From: Planctomycetota bacterium
GTDB taxonomy: Bacteria; Planctomycetota; GCA-002687715; DRQF01
Assembly: GCA_020639295.1 (NCBI GenBank)
Contig: JACKGY010000004.1
Span: forward strand, 629,935-693,934
DNA length: 64,000 nucleotides
Reading direction: 5' to 3'
The translations under genes and the position numbers were made by a program. The notes beneath the pieces are model-generated. The model saw only the letters and a program-made list of their open reading frames with translations, was not told the DNA's origin and did no database searches. Below are positions 27,010 through 36,304 of the stretch, one piece after another (within the stretch, counting starts at the first letter, position 1; the number at the start of each line of letters is the position of its first letter).

Positions 27010-29799
27010 TCAGGGGAAGAGGACCATGACCGGGCGCACGCCCACCGCGTTGCCCTTCGAAACCGGCGGTTGCAGGTTGCGCACCGCGATGCGCGCCAGG
27101 GTGGCATCGCCGTTGAAGCCGCCGCCGCGGACCCGTCGCGCCCGGCTGCGTTCCGGGTCGCTGCGCAGGCCACGGCCTCGGGCCGGCCGCTTGTAGCTGT
27201 CCTCGGCGCCATCGAGACAGAACTCCCAGACGTTGCCGCCGAGATCATGGAAGCCCCAGGGGTTGGGGGCGAGGCGCCCGACCTCGGTGTGGACCACGAA
27301 GTCGTCGCGGAAGTCCTTCTGGAGGTGGGTCGAACTCAGGATGTCGACGGTCTCCTCGCCGCAGATGTTGGCGAAGCGGCCGAGTTCCTCGAGCAGGGAG
27401 GTGCCGGGCCAGACCTGGTCGTCCCGGCCGGCGCGCGCGGCCCGTTCCCATTCGGCCTCGGTCGGCAGGTCGAGGCCGATCCTGGGCAGCATCGTCCGGC
27501 AGTCCTGCCAGGAGACCGTCTCGACCGGGCAGAGCAGACTGGACCTGGTCGCGACCTTCTTGTTCTGGAAGCCGGGATGGATCGAGCTCGGGTTGGCGCC
27601 GAAGGCCCGGAGCCACTGTCCCTGGGTCATCTCGTGCTTGCCGAGCAGGTAGGGGCGGAGCTCGACCAGGTTCGGCGGCCGCTCGTCCGAACGCGAGTCG
27701 GGGTCGTAGTTCGGCTGCCGCGGGTCGTCCTTCTGGGACCCCATCAGGAAGCGGCCTCCGGGAACGAGCACGAGGATCAGGCCGAGTTTCTCGTCGAGCG
27801 CGATGCGTCCGGTCGCCGGATCGCGCCGCGGCACCGGCCCCTCGTGGCTCAGCCAGTGCAGGAACTCCTCCAGGCCCGAGTCCGGATCGGGGCCGAGCGG
27901 GATCAGTCCGATCTGCGGCTCCAACTGGAGGCCGGCGTAGAGCGGCTGGGCGGCGAGGCGTTCCCGAGCCGCGCGCCAGGCCTCCGCCGCCTCGTCGAGC
28001 GTGATACGCGCGATGGTCCGGCAGTCCTCGGTCCGGCGCCGGACCGTGTCGTAGAAGCCGGCCTCCGGCAGGGTGAAGGCGTCGAGCTCCTCGATGAGAC
28101 GCGTGAGCGTGTCGTGCTGGAACTGGTCGTTCTCGTCGGTGAGGTGCCAGCTCAGGCGTCGGGCGATCGTGGCCTCGAGTTCGGCCTTGCGGATCTGATG
28201 CTTGTCCACGCGGGCCTGGACATCGGTCGGCAGGCTCTGGTCACCGCGCGCGATGCGATCGGCCTCGGTGGCGGCGAGGGCGCGGTCGACCTCGCCCAGC
28301 TCCTCGTATTCCCGGGCGTAGTCGCGGCGGCGATCGGCTTCGGAGTAGGGCAGGGCGCGCGCGCGCAGGTCGGCGAGGTCGGCCTCGTGGACCGACCGGC
28401 GCGCCACCACGGGTTCGTAGCGGCGGAGCCAGCGCGCGAGCCGCTCGATGAGTTCGAGATCGGGCGGGTAGAGGGCGCCGGCGGCGACCTCCGCGACCTC
28501 GAGGAGCTGGAGGTCGGCGAGGCGGAGGTTCTCCCTCAGGGCCCGCTCCTTGGCCTGGCGCTCGCGACGCTCCGCCTCGAGGGCCGCGGTCCGGTCGGCC
28601 AGCGCCCGCTGCTCCCGGTGCAGGGCCTCGTCCTTCGCCTGGTTGCTGCGTCGGGCCTCGGCCAGGGCCCGGGTCACGTCGCGGTTCTTGACGTAGAGCA
28701 CGAGGCTGACGGTCAGAAGGGCGAGGAAGATCACCGCGGCCAGACCGCTGAGGAGCGCATTGCGCCGGACCCAGCGCGCCATCCGCAGGGTCGGGCCGAT
28801 CCGCCGGGCGCGGATCGGCTCGTGCCGGCGGCAGCGGCGGAGATCGTCCGCCATCTCGGCGGCGCTCTGGTAGCGACGGCGCGGGTCCGGGTCGATCGCG
28901 GTGAGGATGATGGCCTCGAGATCGGCGCTCAGTCCGGGGTTGATCGACCGCGGCCGGCGAGCCGCGTCGTCGGTGATCGCCCGCAGGAGATCGTGTCGGG
29001 TCGAGCCGGCGAAGGGACGACCGAGCGTGCAGCACTCGAAGAGCGTGACCCCGAGCGAATAGATGTCGCTGCGGTGGTCGACGGCCCCGCGATCGCCGCG
29101 CACCTGCTCCGGGGCCATGTAGGCCGGCGTGCCGAGCAGCTGGCCCGTGCGGGTCAGGGTGACGCCCTCGGAGTCGAGGTCCTGCGCCAGGCCGAAGTCG
29201 AGGATCACCGGCTGGCCGTCGCAGCGCAGCATGATGTTGGCCGGCTTCAGGTCGCGATGGACCAGGCCCTTGGCATGCGCGGCCTCGAGGCCGTCCGCGA
29301 CCTCCTCGAAGACCTCGAGGAGGCGGTTGATCGGGCGCCTCGGTCCGGCCGCGCGCTGGCTGCCCGTGCTGCTGCCACGACCCGCCGTCTCGCCGGGTCG
29401 CGCGCCGGCGCCTCCGATCGTGCTCTCGTCGTCGAGCTGGCAGCTGTCGCTACCGTCGGCCCGCGCCGCCTCGACGTAGGCGGCGAGGGTCCGGCCCTCG
29501 ATGTACTCCATGGCCATGTAGACCTGGCCGTCGAGATTGCCGATCTCGTAGATCTTGGCCACGCAGGCGTGATTGATGCGGGCGGTGGTCTCGGCCTCGC
29601 GCTCCAGGCGGAGGCGCGCGTCGGCCGAGCTGGCGTAATCGGGGGGCAGGATCTTGAGCGCGACCTCGCGATGGAGCTTGAGGTCCTCGGCCAGATGGAC
29701 GGTGCCCTGGCCGCCGCGCCCGATCTGGCGAATCAGGCGGTAGTTGCCGAATCGTGCCGAGCCGGCCTCCTCGCCGGGCTGTGGGTCGTCGTCGCTCAT
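27010..29799 (-). CDS. Ser/Thr protein kinase fused to a formylglycine-enzyme-like (SUMF1/FGE) domain
   Basis: A 929-residue fusion. The kinase domain occupies about 20-320 with IGRGGQGTVHL, K49, HRDLKPAN, DFGLAQ and GTPAYMAPEQ. A Ser/Gly-rich insertion (around 130-165) lies inside the lobe junction. A membrane span (LSGLAAVIFLALLTVSLVLYV) is near 350-370, then a charged coiled coil (to about 430) and a helical region. Residues from about 700 form an FGE-sulfatase/SUMF1 fold: LVLVPGGRFLMGSQKDD, LPTEAEWERAARAG, NPWGFHDLGGNVWEFC and RRVRGGGF. These domains usually bind ligands rather than catalyse. The divergent sigma gene at 29987 may be its partner. Confidence 0.9.
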   Translation of the reverse strand: MSDDDPQPGEEAGSARFGNYRLIRQIGRGGQGTVHLAEDLKLHREVALKILPPDYASSADARLRLEREAETTARINHACVAKIYEIGNLDGQVYMAMEYIEGRTLAAYVEAARADGSDSCQLDDESTIGGAGARPGETAGRGSSTGSQRAAGPRRPINRLLEVFEEVADGLEAAHAKGLVHRDLKPANIMLRCDGQPVILDFGLAQDLDSEGVTLTRTGQLLGTPAYMAPEQVRGDRGAVDHRSDIYSLGVTLFECCTLGRPFAGSTRHDLLRAITDDAARRPRSINPGLSADLEAIILTAIDPDPRRRYQSAAEMADDLRRCRRHEPIRARRIGPTLRMARWVRRNALLSGLAAVIFLALLTVSLVLYVKNRDVTRALAEARRSNQAKDEALHREQRALADRTAALEAERRERQAKERALRENLRLADLQLLEVAEVAAGALYPPDLELIERLARWLRRYEPVVARRSVHEADLADLRARALPYSEADRRRDYAREYEELGEVDRALAATEADRIARGDQSLPTDVQARVDKHQIRKAELEATIARRLSWHLTDENDQFQHDTLTRLIEELDAFTLPEAGFYDTVRRRTEDCRTIARITLDEAAEAWRAARERLAAQPLYAGLQLEPQIGLIPLGPDPDSGLEEFLHWLSHEGPVPRRDPATGRIALDEKLGLILVLVPGGRFLMGSQKDDPRQPNYDPDSRSDERPPNLVELRPYLLGKHEMTQGQWLRAFGANPSSIHPGFQNKKVATRSSLLCPVETVSWQDCRTMLPRIGLDLPTEAEWERAARAGRDDQVWPGTSLLEELGRFANICGEETVDILSSTHLQKDFRDDFVVHTEVGRLAPNPWGFHDLGGNVWEFCLDGAEDSYKRPARGRGLRSDPERSRARRVRGGGFNGDATLARIAVRNLQPPVSKGNAVGVRPVMVLFP

Positions 29800-29986
29800 G
29801 GGCCTCCGGCGCCGAGGATAAGGGGCCGGTCGAGCGCCGTAAAGTGACGCGCCGACCGTGGATCCCGTGCATCGTCCCGGCTGCGGCGATCCGACCGCCC
29901 CCGGCCCGCCGCGCGATCCTGGACCCGCCGGCCCGCATCCGGTCTAATGCCCCGGTCGGCGACGGCGCGCGTCCTGGGGGGCTCTC

Positions 29987-30655
29987 ATGAGCGAGGATTC
30001 ATCGAGCTGGCCGGAAACGCAGTGGTCCGTCATCGGTCGGACCCGCGAGCAGCGGGATCCGGCGGTGCGCGGCGCCGCCTGGCACGACCTGGTCGATACC
30101 TATCGCATCCCGATCGAGACCGTCCTGCGCCGCTACCTCGGCGGTCGGAGCGACGTCTCGGAAGCGGTCCAGTCCTTCTTCGGCTACCTCTACGAGTACG
30201 ACCTGCTGCGTCGCCCGAGCTCCGGCGAGGGGCGCTTCCGTGCCTTCATCCAGGCGGTCGCGCGGCGCTACGCCTGGCAGTGGCGGAACGACCGCTTTGG
30301 TCACGGCCCCCTGGCCGACGACTTCGAGATCGAGGATTCGGCCGAGGTCGATGGCGCCGCCTGGCTGCCGACCATCCTCGAGGCCGGCCTGCGGCGGATG
30401 AGACCGAAGGATGCCGACCTCCTGCGCCGCTTCCATGGCCTCGGGCTGGACGAGGCCAGCACCGCCGAGGCGCTGGCCTCCGAACTCGACGTCCGCGCCG
30501 GCGCGGTCTACAAGCGCGTCCACGGTGCCCGGCTCCGGCTCCGGGAGGAACTCGGCCGGATCCTCAGGGAACTCTCCGCCAACGACGAGGCCTGGCGCCT
30601 CGAGCTGGCCTGGCTCGAACGGGCGATGGACGAGCGGCTGCCGGAACCGGAGTGA
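29987..30655 (+). CDS. ECF-like sigma factor, planctomycete type
   Basis: A 222-residue protein starting at ATG 29987 behind a GGGGGG ribosome site. The opening WPETQWSVIGRTREQRDP resembles a planctomycete-specific ECF group. Region 2 is AVQSFFGYLYEYDLLRRPSSGEGRFRAF and region 4 is LASELDVRAGAVYKRVHGARLRLREEL. Divergent from the kinase-FGE gene, 187 bp away, so the two probably share control. Assigned as a sigma factor with good but not full confidence because region 2 is divergent. Confidence 0.8.
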   Translation: MSEDSSSWPETQWSVIGRTREQRDPAVRGAAWHDLVDTYRIPIETVLRRYLGGRSDVSEAVQSFFGYLYEYDLLRRPSSGEGRFRAFIQAVARRYAWQWRNDRFGHGPLADDFEIEDSAEVDGAAWLPTILEAGLRRMRPKDADLLRRFHGLGLDEASTAEALASELDVRAGAVYKRVHGARLRLREELGRILRELSANDEAWRLELAWLERAMDERLPEPE

Positions 30656-30756
30656 AGGGGAAGACCGCAAGGCGCGGGAATGAAGGTCGATCTTCCCGGG
30701 AGTCGCCTGGGGGGGGTGTTCGGCGTGCTCCCGGGAAGACGGCCTGCATGCGAGGG

Positions 30757-30770
30757 GGTCCCAAAGGACC
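30757..30770 (+). terminator. Weak terminator-like hairpin after the sigma gene
   Basis: GGTCC-CAAA-GGACC is followed by TTCCTTCC, about 100 bp after the sigma-factor stop. The stem is only 5 bp. Confidence 0.25.
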
Positions 30771-30902
30771 TTCCTTCCAGTCACCCATCCATGTCGCGAG
30801 ATGGCGGAATTGGAGGGTCAATCCCGGAAGATTCCCGTGCCCTCCCGGATGCTGGCCGGGCGGCGACCCTGGAGCAGGACCCGACGCGTCCCGGGCTCGA
30901 GC

Positions 30903-31961
30903 TCAGCAGATCCGCGGCAGGAGTTCCCCGCTCGGCATCTGCAGCAGGCGGCGGGCGCCGAGTCCCCCGGCGAGGCTGACCCGGCCGGCCGGGCCGGCCT
31001 CGACCTCGCCGATCACCGCCGCCGAGGCCGTGACCGGGAAGGCGGCGAGCACCGCCAGCGCGGCCCCCACCTGGCTCGCCGGCAGGCAGCAGATGAAGCG
31101 GCCCTCGTTGGCGACCTGGAAGGGGTCGAGCCCGAGCAGCTCGCAGGCACCCCGGACCTCCGGGGCGACGGCCACCGAGGCCTCGTCGACCACCAGGTGG
31201 AGGGCGGCGTCCTCGGCGATCTCCACGAGGGCGGCGCTGAGCCCGCCGCGGGTGAGGTCGCGGAGGACGTGGACCTCGAGCCCGGCGGCGACGAGCGCCA
31301 GGGCCGGTTCGTGCAGCAGGGCGCAATCGCTCTCGAGCGCGGTCTCGAGGCCGAGCTCGTCGCGGGCGACCAGCATGGTCACGCCGTGGCGGCCGAGATC
31401 GCCGCTGAGAATGATGGCGTCGCCGGACCTGAGGGCGGCCGGACCGATCAGGTGGTCGGAGAGACAGAGCCCGAAGCCCGAGGTGACCACGAAGACGCCG
31501 TCGCCCGAGCCGCGCTCGACCACCTTGGTGTCGGCCGCGCCGATCGCCACCTCGGCCGCGCGCGCGGTCTCGCCGAGCGACCGGGCCAGGCGGCGCAGGA
31601 GTTCGAAATCGGTGCCTTCCTCGATGATGAAGCCGGCGGTGAGCTGGAGCGGTCGGGCGCCGCACATGGCGAGGTCGTTGACCGTGCCGCAGACGGCGAG
31701 CTTGCCGAGGTCACCGCCGGGGAAGACCATCGGTCGGGCCACGAAGCCGTCGGTCGTGGTGGCGAAGCGCTCGCCGCGGTAGCTGAAGACCGCGCCGTCG
31801 TGGCGCTGGCCGAGGAAGTCGTTGTCGATGGCCGGCAGGAAGATCTCGCGGACGAGATCCCGCGTCATCGTGCCGCCGCCGCCATGGCCGAGGAGGACGC
31901 GATCCGGGTGGCCCGGTCGCGGACAGCTCATGCGGCCGAAATCCGCTCTTCCGTCACTCAT
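30903..31961 (-). CDS. hypE: [NiFe]-hydrogenase maturation protein HypE
   Basis: A 352-residue HypE. It ends with LLPRIC, the conserved PRIC tail whose cysteine receives a carbamoyl group from HypF and dehydrates it to the cyanide ligand of the active-site iron. Other landmarks are LLGHGGGGTM, ATTTDGFVARPMVFPGGDLGKLAV, AVCGTVNDLAMCGARP and LRDLTRGGLSAAL, all typical of the AIRS/PurM-type ATP-binding fold. The start overlaps the hypD stop by 4 bp. It is the last gene of the operon. Confidence 0.96.
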   Translation of the reverse strand: MSDGRADFGRMSCPRPGHPDRVLLGHGGGGTMTRDLVREIFLPAIDNDFLGQRHDGAVFSYRGERFATTTDGFVARPMVFPGGDLGKLAVCGTVNDLAMCGARPLQLTAGFIIEEGTDFELLRRLARSLGETARAAEVAIGAADTKVVERGSGDGVFVVTSGFGLCLSDHLIGPAALRSGDAIILSGDLGRHGVTMLVARDELGLETALESDCALLHEPALALVAAGLEVHVLRDLTRGGLSAALVEIAEDAALHLVVDEASVAVAPEVRGACELLGLDPFQVANEGRFICCLPASQVGAALAVLAAFPVTASAAVIGEVEAGPAGRVSLAGGLGARRLLQMPSGELLPRIC

Positions 31962-33052
31962 GATTCCTCTCCTCCGCGATAACGCAGGTAGGCGGCGCAG
32001 GCGCCCTCGCTCGACACCATCGGGGCGCCGAGCGGGTGTTCCGGTCGGCAGTCACGGCCGAAGGCGTCGCAGTCGGTGGGCAGGCCGAGGCCGCGCAGGA
32101 GCCGGCCGGCGATGCAGGGCCCCTCGTCCTCGTCGGTCGCGACGCTGATCTCGAAGCGCCGCTCGGCATCGAAGCGAAGGTAGTCCTCACGCAGGCCGAG
32201 ACCGCTCCGGGGAATGCGGCCGATGCCGCGCCAGTCGCGGTCGATGACCCGGAAGACCCGGGCCATCGCCTCGCGCGCGAGCGCGTTGCCCTCGCGCCGG
32301 ACGCTGCGCGCGTACTGGTTCTCGAGCTGATGACGGCCCTCTTCGAGCTGACGCAGGCACATCAGGCAACCCTGCAGGATGTCGACCGGCTCGAAGCCGG
32401 TGATCACGATCGGCACCCGGTAGCGGCGCGCCAGGTCGTGGTACTCCGCCTCGCCGGTGATCGTGCACACGTGACCGGCGGCCAGGAAACCCTGGACCTG
32501 GTTGTCCGCCGCCTCGAGGATCGTCGCCATCGCCGGCGGGACCAGGACCTGGGAACAGAGCAGGGAGAAGTTGTCCAGACCGAGGCGCTCGGCCTGGAGC
32601 ACGGCCATGGCGTTGGCCGGGGCCGTGGTCTCGAAGCCGACGGCGAGGAACACGACCTGCCGGTCCGGCCGTCGGGCCGCGATCGTCACCGCGTCGAGCG
32701 GCGAGTAGACGGTCACCACCTCGGCGCCGGCGGCCCGGGCCGAGAGCAGGTCGCCGACCCGTCCGGGCACGCGCAACATGTCGCCGAAGGAGCAGAGGAC
32801 GACCTCGTGCCGGAGCGCCAGCTCCACCGCGAGATCGAGGATCGCCGCCGGCGTCACGCAGACCGGGCAACCGGGGCCGTGAAGCAGACGGACGCCCTCG
32901 GGCAGCATGCGGTCGAGACCATGGCGGAGGATCGAATGGGTCTGGCCGCCGCAGATCTCCATCAGGGTCCAGGGCCGGGTGACCAGCCTGCCGATGCCTT
33001 CGGCGACGCTCCGGGCCAGCTCGGCGTCGCGGTACTCGTCGAGGTACTTCAT
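31958..33052 (-). CDS. hypD: [NiFe]-hydrogenase maturation protein HypD
   Basis: A 364-residue HypD starting at ATG 33052 (MKYLDEYRD). It has the family signatures MEICGGQTHSILRHGLDRMLP, GPGCPVCVTP and AVGFETTAPANAM, and a C-terminal Cys group (GPCIAGRLL, TDCDAFGRDC, EGACAAYLRYR) that holds a 4Fe-4S cluster. HypD and HypC form the scaffold on which the Fe(CN)2CO unit is built. The reading frame extends upstream, but that part overlaps hypC and is not conserved. Confidence 0.96.
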   Translation of the reverse strand: MKYLDEYRDAELARSVAEGIGRLVTRPWTLMEICGGQTHSILRHGLDRMLPEGVRLLHGPGCPVCVTPAAILDLAVELALRHEVVLCSFGDMLRVPGRVGDLLSARAAGAEVVTVYSPLDAVTIAARRPDRQVVFLAVGFETTAPANAMAVLQAERLGLDNFSLLCSQVLVPPAMATILEAADNQVQGFLAAGHVCTITGEAEYHDLARRYRVPIVITGFEPVDILQGCLMCLRQLEEGRHQLENQYARSVRREGNALAREAMARVFRVIDRDWRGIGRIPRSGLGLREDYLRFDAERRFEISVATDEDEGPCIAGRLLRGLGLPTDCDAFGRDCRPEHPLGAPMVSSEGACAAYLRYRGGEES

Positions 33053-33285
33053 TGCTCGTACTCGTCGATCTTCTTCAGCTCGGTGATCAGCCGCAGGGCT
33101 TCCGACTCGTCGATCGTGGCGATGGCCATGCCGACGTGCACCAGGACCCAGTCGCCGCACTGGACCTCGGGGACGAAGGCGAGATGGACCTCGCGCCGGA
33201 CCCCGGAGAAGTCGACGGTGCCGCTTCGTTCCATCGGGTCGTCACCGCGCACGGCGATCAGCAGTCCGGGAATGGCCAGGCACAT
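33049..33285 (-). CDS. hypC: [NiFe]-hydrogenase assembly chaperone HypC
   Basis: A 78-residue HypC/HupF starting MCLAIPGLLIAV. Cys2, which becomes the N-terminal ligand after Met removal, carries the iron unit to the large subunit. DWVLVHVGMAIATIDESEA is the conserved core. The gene overlaps hypD by 4 bp and follows hypF by 1 bp. Confidence 0.95.
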   Translation of the reverse strand: MCLAIPGLLIAVRGDDPMERSGTVDFSGVRREVHLAFVPEVQCGDWVLVHVGMAIATIDESEALRLITELKKIDEYEQ

Positions 33286-33286
33286 C

Positions 33287-35578
33287 TCAGTTCCTCCCTC
33301 CAGCGGCGAAGGCCGCGATCTGGCCGACCGCGATGCCGCCATCGTTCGCCGGCACGCGCCGGTGCCGGAGCACCCGGTAGCCCTGGTCCTTGAGCAACAG
33401 GGTCGCCCGCTCGGCGAGCAGGGCGTTCTGGAAACAGCCGCCGGTCAGGACCACCCGCCGGCAGGCGGGATCGGCGAAGGCGAGCACCGCGTCGCGGATG
33501 CCGCGTGCGAGCGCCTCGTGCGCCCAGGCCGCGAGCCGCTCCGGGTCGTCACCCGCCGCCCGCGCGCGCCGCAGGCCGACGAGCAGGGGGCGCCAGTCGA
33601 GCCGATCGCCGTCGAGGCGACAGCCTAGCTCTTGCACCAGCGGCGACCGATCTCCAGGCTCGCGCTCCCGGGCCAGGAGGGCACGGGATTCGAGAGCCAT
33701 CGCCGCCTGGCCTTCGTAGCTCGAGCGCGCGCCGAGACCGAGCAGGGCGGCGATGCCGTCGAAGAGACGACCGGCGCTGGTGGTCACCGGCGCCAGGCGA
33801 CCGCCGGCGATCATCCGGGTGAGGACGCGCAGCTCCTCGCGGCGGAAGAGCGTCCGGAGCTCGGTCGCCTGCTCGACCGCCGCCCCGTCGACCACGGCGA
33901 GCAGGGCCAGCAGCGCGCGCCGGGGCTCGCGCTGGGCCTGGTCACCGCCGGGCAGGCGGAAGGGGAGGAGGTGGCCGACGCGTCGGGCCGGGCCGGCGCC
34001 GAGCGCCAGGAACTCGCCGCCCCAGACGCTGCCGTCGCCTCCGTGGCCGGCTCCGTCCCAGGCCACGGCGAGACAAGGATCGCCGACCGCCTCGTGATCC
34101 ACCAGCGCGGCCAGGGCGTGGGCCTCGTGGTGACCGAGTTCGAGGACCTCGTCGGCCAGACGGCGGGCGAGGCGGCCGGCGAACCAATCCGGATGGGAGT
34201 CGGCGACGACGCGCGCGAGCGGCGCTCCGGCCAGGCGACCGAGCGTGGCGATCGAACGCGCCGCTGCCTCCTGGCTACGCAGGGTCTCGAGGTCGCCGAC
34301 GTGGGGACCGAGGACGATCTCGCCCGCGCGGCCGAGGGCCACGGCCGCCTTCAGGTCGCCGCCGAGGGCCGCCAGCCCGCTGGCGTCGCCCGCGAAGGGC
34401 AGCCGGAGCGGCGCGAGCCCGCGGGCGCAGCGGATCGTGCTGGGCTCGCCGGCGATGACCCGGACGACCGAATCGTCGATCGGGTTCCTGATCTCGCGAT
34501 CGTGGCGCAGGAAGAGGTCGGCGACGCCGGCGAGCCCGGCGAGGGCCTCGTCGTCGGCGGCCAGGATCGGATCGCCGGCGATGTTGCCGCTGGTCGCGAC
34601 CAGCGGACGATCCAGCGTCCGGGCGAGCAGGTGATGCAGCGGCGTCGTCGGCAGCATCAGGCCGAGCTGGGCCAGTTCGGGGGCGACGGCCGGAGCGATC
34701 GCCGCGTCGGGTCGCCGTCGGAGGAGCACGATGGCGCCGGCGCGATCGCCGAGGGTCGCGGTCGCGGCGCCGTCGATCCGCGCCAGGCGCGCCGCCGCCT
34801 CGAGGTCGCGAACCATCAGGGCGAGCGGCTTGTCCGGTCGGTGCTTGCGTTCGCGGAGTCGCCGCACCACCTGCTCGGAGGTGGCATCGCAGAGTAGCTG
34901 GTAGCCCCCCAGCCCCTTCAGGGCCAGGATGCCGCCGGCCTCGAGCGTCGCCGCGGCCAGCTCCAGGGCGGCCTCCGGGCCGGCCAGCTCCCGCCCACTC
35001 GGATCGACGGCCTCGAGCCGCGGTCCGCAGTCCGGACAGGCGATCGTCTCGGCGTGGAAGCGTCGATCGGCCGGGTCGTGATACTCGCTCCGGCAGCGGG
35101 GACACATCGGGAAGGCCCGCATGCTGCTGCGGGCGCGATCCCAGGGCAGGCTCTCGACGATGCTGTAGCGCGGCCCGCAGACCGCGCAGCTGATGAAGGG
35201 GTAACGGAACCGGCGGTCGTTCGGGTCGAGGAGTTCGCGCAGGCAGGCCTCGCAGACCACGAGGTCCGGCAAGAGGGCCAGCGCCGCGGGACCTTCGAGC
35301 CGGCTCTCGCGGATGACGAATTCGACCTCGTCGACCGGATCTCGCGCCTCGCGGCCGATCGATTCGACCCGGATGGGCGCCGACAGCCGGAGCAGGCGGT
35401 TCTCGAACTCGGCCAGTCTCGCGGCCTCGCCCTCGACCTCGATCTCGACCCCGCCCGGTCCGTTGCGGACGAAGCCGCCGAGGCCGAGGTCATGCGCCAG
35501 TCGCCAGACCGTGGGGCGGAAGCCGACTCCCTGGACCGCGCCGCCCACCTCCAGACGCAGGCGCGCGATCGTGGTCAC
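33287..35578 (-). CDS. hypF: Carbamoyltransferase HypF
   Basis: A 763-residue HypF of normal length with all four parts: an acylphosphatase-like domain (GGAVQGVGFRPTVWRLA, 1-90), two zinc fingers (CEACLREL...CAVCGPRYS, and CPRCRSEY...CPDCGPRL), a YrdC-like domain (GILALKGLGGYQLLCDA, RKHRPDKPLALM) and a Kae1-like C-terminal domain (ELGHHEAHALAALV, VVLTGGCFQNALL). It makes the carbamoyl group for the cyanide ligands from carbamoyl phosphate. It overlaps hypA by 4 bp. Confidence 0.96.
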   Translation of the reverse strand: MTTIARLRLEVGGAVQGVGFRPTVWRLAHDLGLGGFVRNGPGGVEIEVEGEAARLAEFENRLLRLSAPIRVESIGREARDPVDEVEFVIRESRLEGPAALALLPDLVVCEACLRELLDPNDRRFRYPFISCAVCGPRYSIVESLPWDRARSSMRAFPMCPRCRSEYHDPADRRFHAETIACPDCGPRLEAVDPSGRELAGPEAALELAAATLEAGGILALKGLGGYQLLCDATSEQVVRRLRERKHRPDKPLALMVRDLEAAARLARIDGAATATLGDRAGAIVLLRRRPDAAIAPAVAPELAQLGLMLPTTPLHHLLARTLDRPLVATSGNIAGDPILAADDEALAGLAGVADLFLRHDREIRNPIDDSVVRVIAGEPSTIRCARGLAPLRLPFAGDASGLAALGGDLKAAVALGRAGEIVLGPHVGDLETLRSQEAAARSIATLGRLAGAPLARVVADSHPDWFAGRLARRLADEVLELGHHEAHALAALVDHEAVGDPCLAVAWDGAGHGGDGSVWGGEFLALGAGPARRVGHLLPFRLPGGDQAQREPRRALLALLAVVDGAAVEQATELRTLFRREELRVLTRMIAGGRLAPVTTSAGRLFDGIAALLGLGARSSYEGQAAMALESRALLAREREPGDRSPLVQELGCRLDGDRLDWRPLLVGLRRARAAGDDPERLAAWAHEALARGIRDAVLAFADPACRRVVLTGGCFQNALLAERATLLLKDQGYRVLRHRRVPANDGGIAVGQIAAFAAGGRN

Positions 35579-35850
35579 CCCTGGCCGTCACGATCCACCA
35601 GGACCGACTCGATCAACACGTCCTGGGCGTGCGGATGGCCGATGTCGTCGGAGAGCACGCAGTCGAGCCTCGCGCCCTCGGCGCGGGTGCCGGTCGCGGC
35701 CTGGACGAAGTGCTCCTCGAAGTGGCTGGGCGAGAAGTGCGACAGCGCGCCGAGCCAGACCTTGACGCCCAGGACGCGCCCGGCGCCTTCGCGATCGGCG
35801 ACCTCGTCGACCTTGCGCATCAGGCTCTTCATCAGGGACAGCTCATGCAT
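35575..35850 (-). CDS. hypA: HypA-like nickel metallochaperone lacking the zinc ribbon
   Basis: A 91-residue protein beginning MHELSLMKSLMRKVDEV. The MHE nickel site at the N-terminus and the VWLGALSHFSPSHFEEHF helix region match HypA. Normal HypA (about 113 residues) has a zinc domain of two CxxC motifs after residue 70. Here that region is replaced by LDCVLSDDIGHPHAQDVLIESVLV, with only one cysteine, so structural zinc binding of the usual kind is not possible. It overlaps the protease gene by 8 bp and hypF by 4 bp. HypA normally hands nickel on together with HypB, but no hypB is in the window. Confidence 0.85.
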   Translation of the reverse strand: MHELSLMKSLMRKVDEVADREGAGRVLGVKVWLGALSHFSPSHFEEHFVQAATGTRAEGARLDCVLSDDIGHPHAQDVLIESVLVDRDGQG

Positions 35851-36301
35851 CGTCGATCTCCTCGCGGATGAGGGCGACGACCTGGTCGAGCGCCCCGAGG
35901 ACGGCGGGCGAGGGGCTGCTGCCGGTGGCGAAGTCGGCGCCCTCGATGCCGTAGATCAGCACCCGGTCCGGCAGGCGACCGAGCGCGCGTCCGAGTTCGA
36001 TGGCCTCCGCCAGGCCGAGCGCATGGCTCGAGGTCGACGAGAACAGGGCCGCGCTGAGCGAGGCCTCGGTCGCGTCGATCACCCGGAGCTCGCCCGCCTG
36101 GCCCCCGGAAAGGAGAGCGTCGACCAGGATGGCCTGGTCGGCGCCCTCCCAGGCGAGGAGGAGGTCCATTCCGTCGCCGTCGTGCTCGAGCACGCGGCAG
36201 TTGGCGGGCGGCAACGCGGCGAGGCGCCGGGCGACGAGCAGGCCGATGGCGTCGTCGCCGCGCCTCTCTTGTCCGATTCCGATGACCACGGTGCCGCCCA
36301 T
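35843..36301 (-). CDS. Hydrogenase maturation endopeptidase (HycI/HyaD family)
   Basis: A 152-residue protease. VIGIGQERRGDDAIGLLVARRL gives the first nickel-sensing acidic residue, VLEHDGDGMDLLLAW the second, and ILVDALLSGGQAGELRVID the third conserved segment. The family cuts the C-terminal peptide off the large subunit after the DPCxxCxxH motif once nickel is inserted. The gene lies 3 bp after its substrate gene. Confidence 0.92.
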   Translation of the reverse strand: MGGTVVIGIGQERRGDDAIGLLVARRLAALPPANCRVLEHDGDGMDLLLAWEGADQAILVDALLSGGQAGELRVIDATEASLSAALFSSTSSHALGLAEAIELGRALGRLPDRVLIYGIEGADFATGSSPSPAVLGALDQVVALIREEIDDA

Positions 36302-36304
36302 CGA

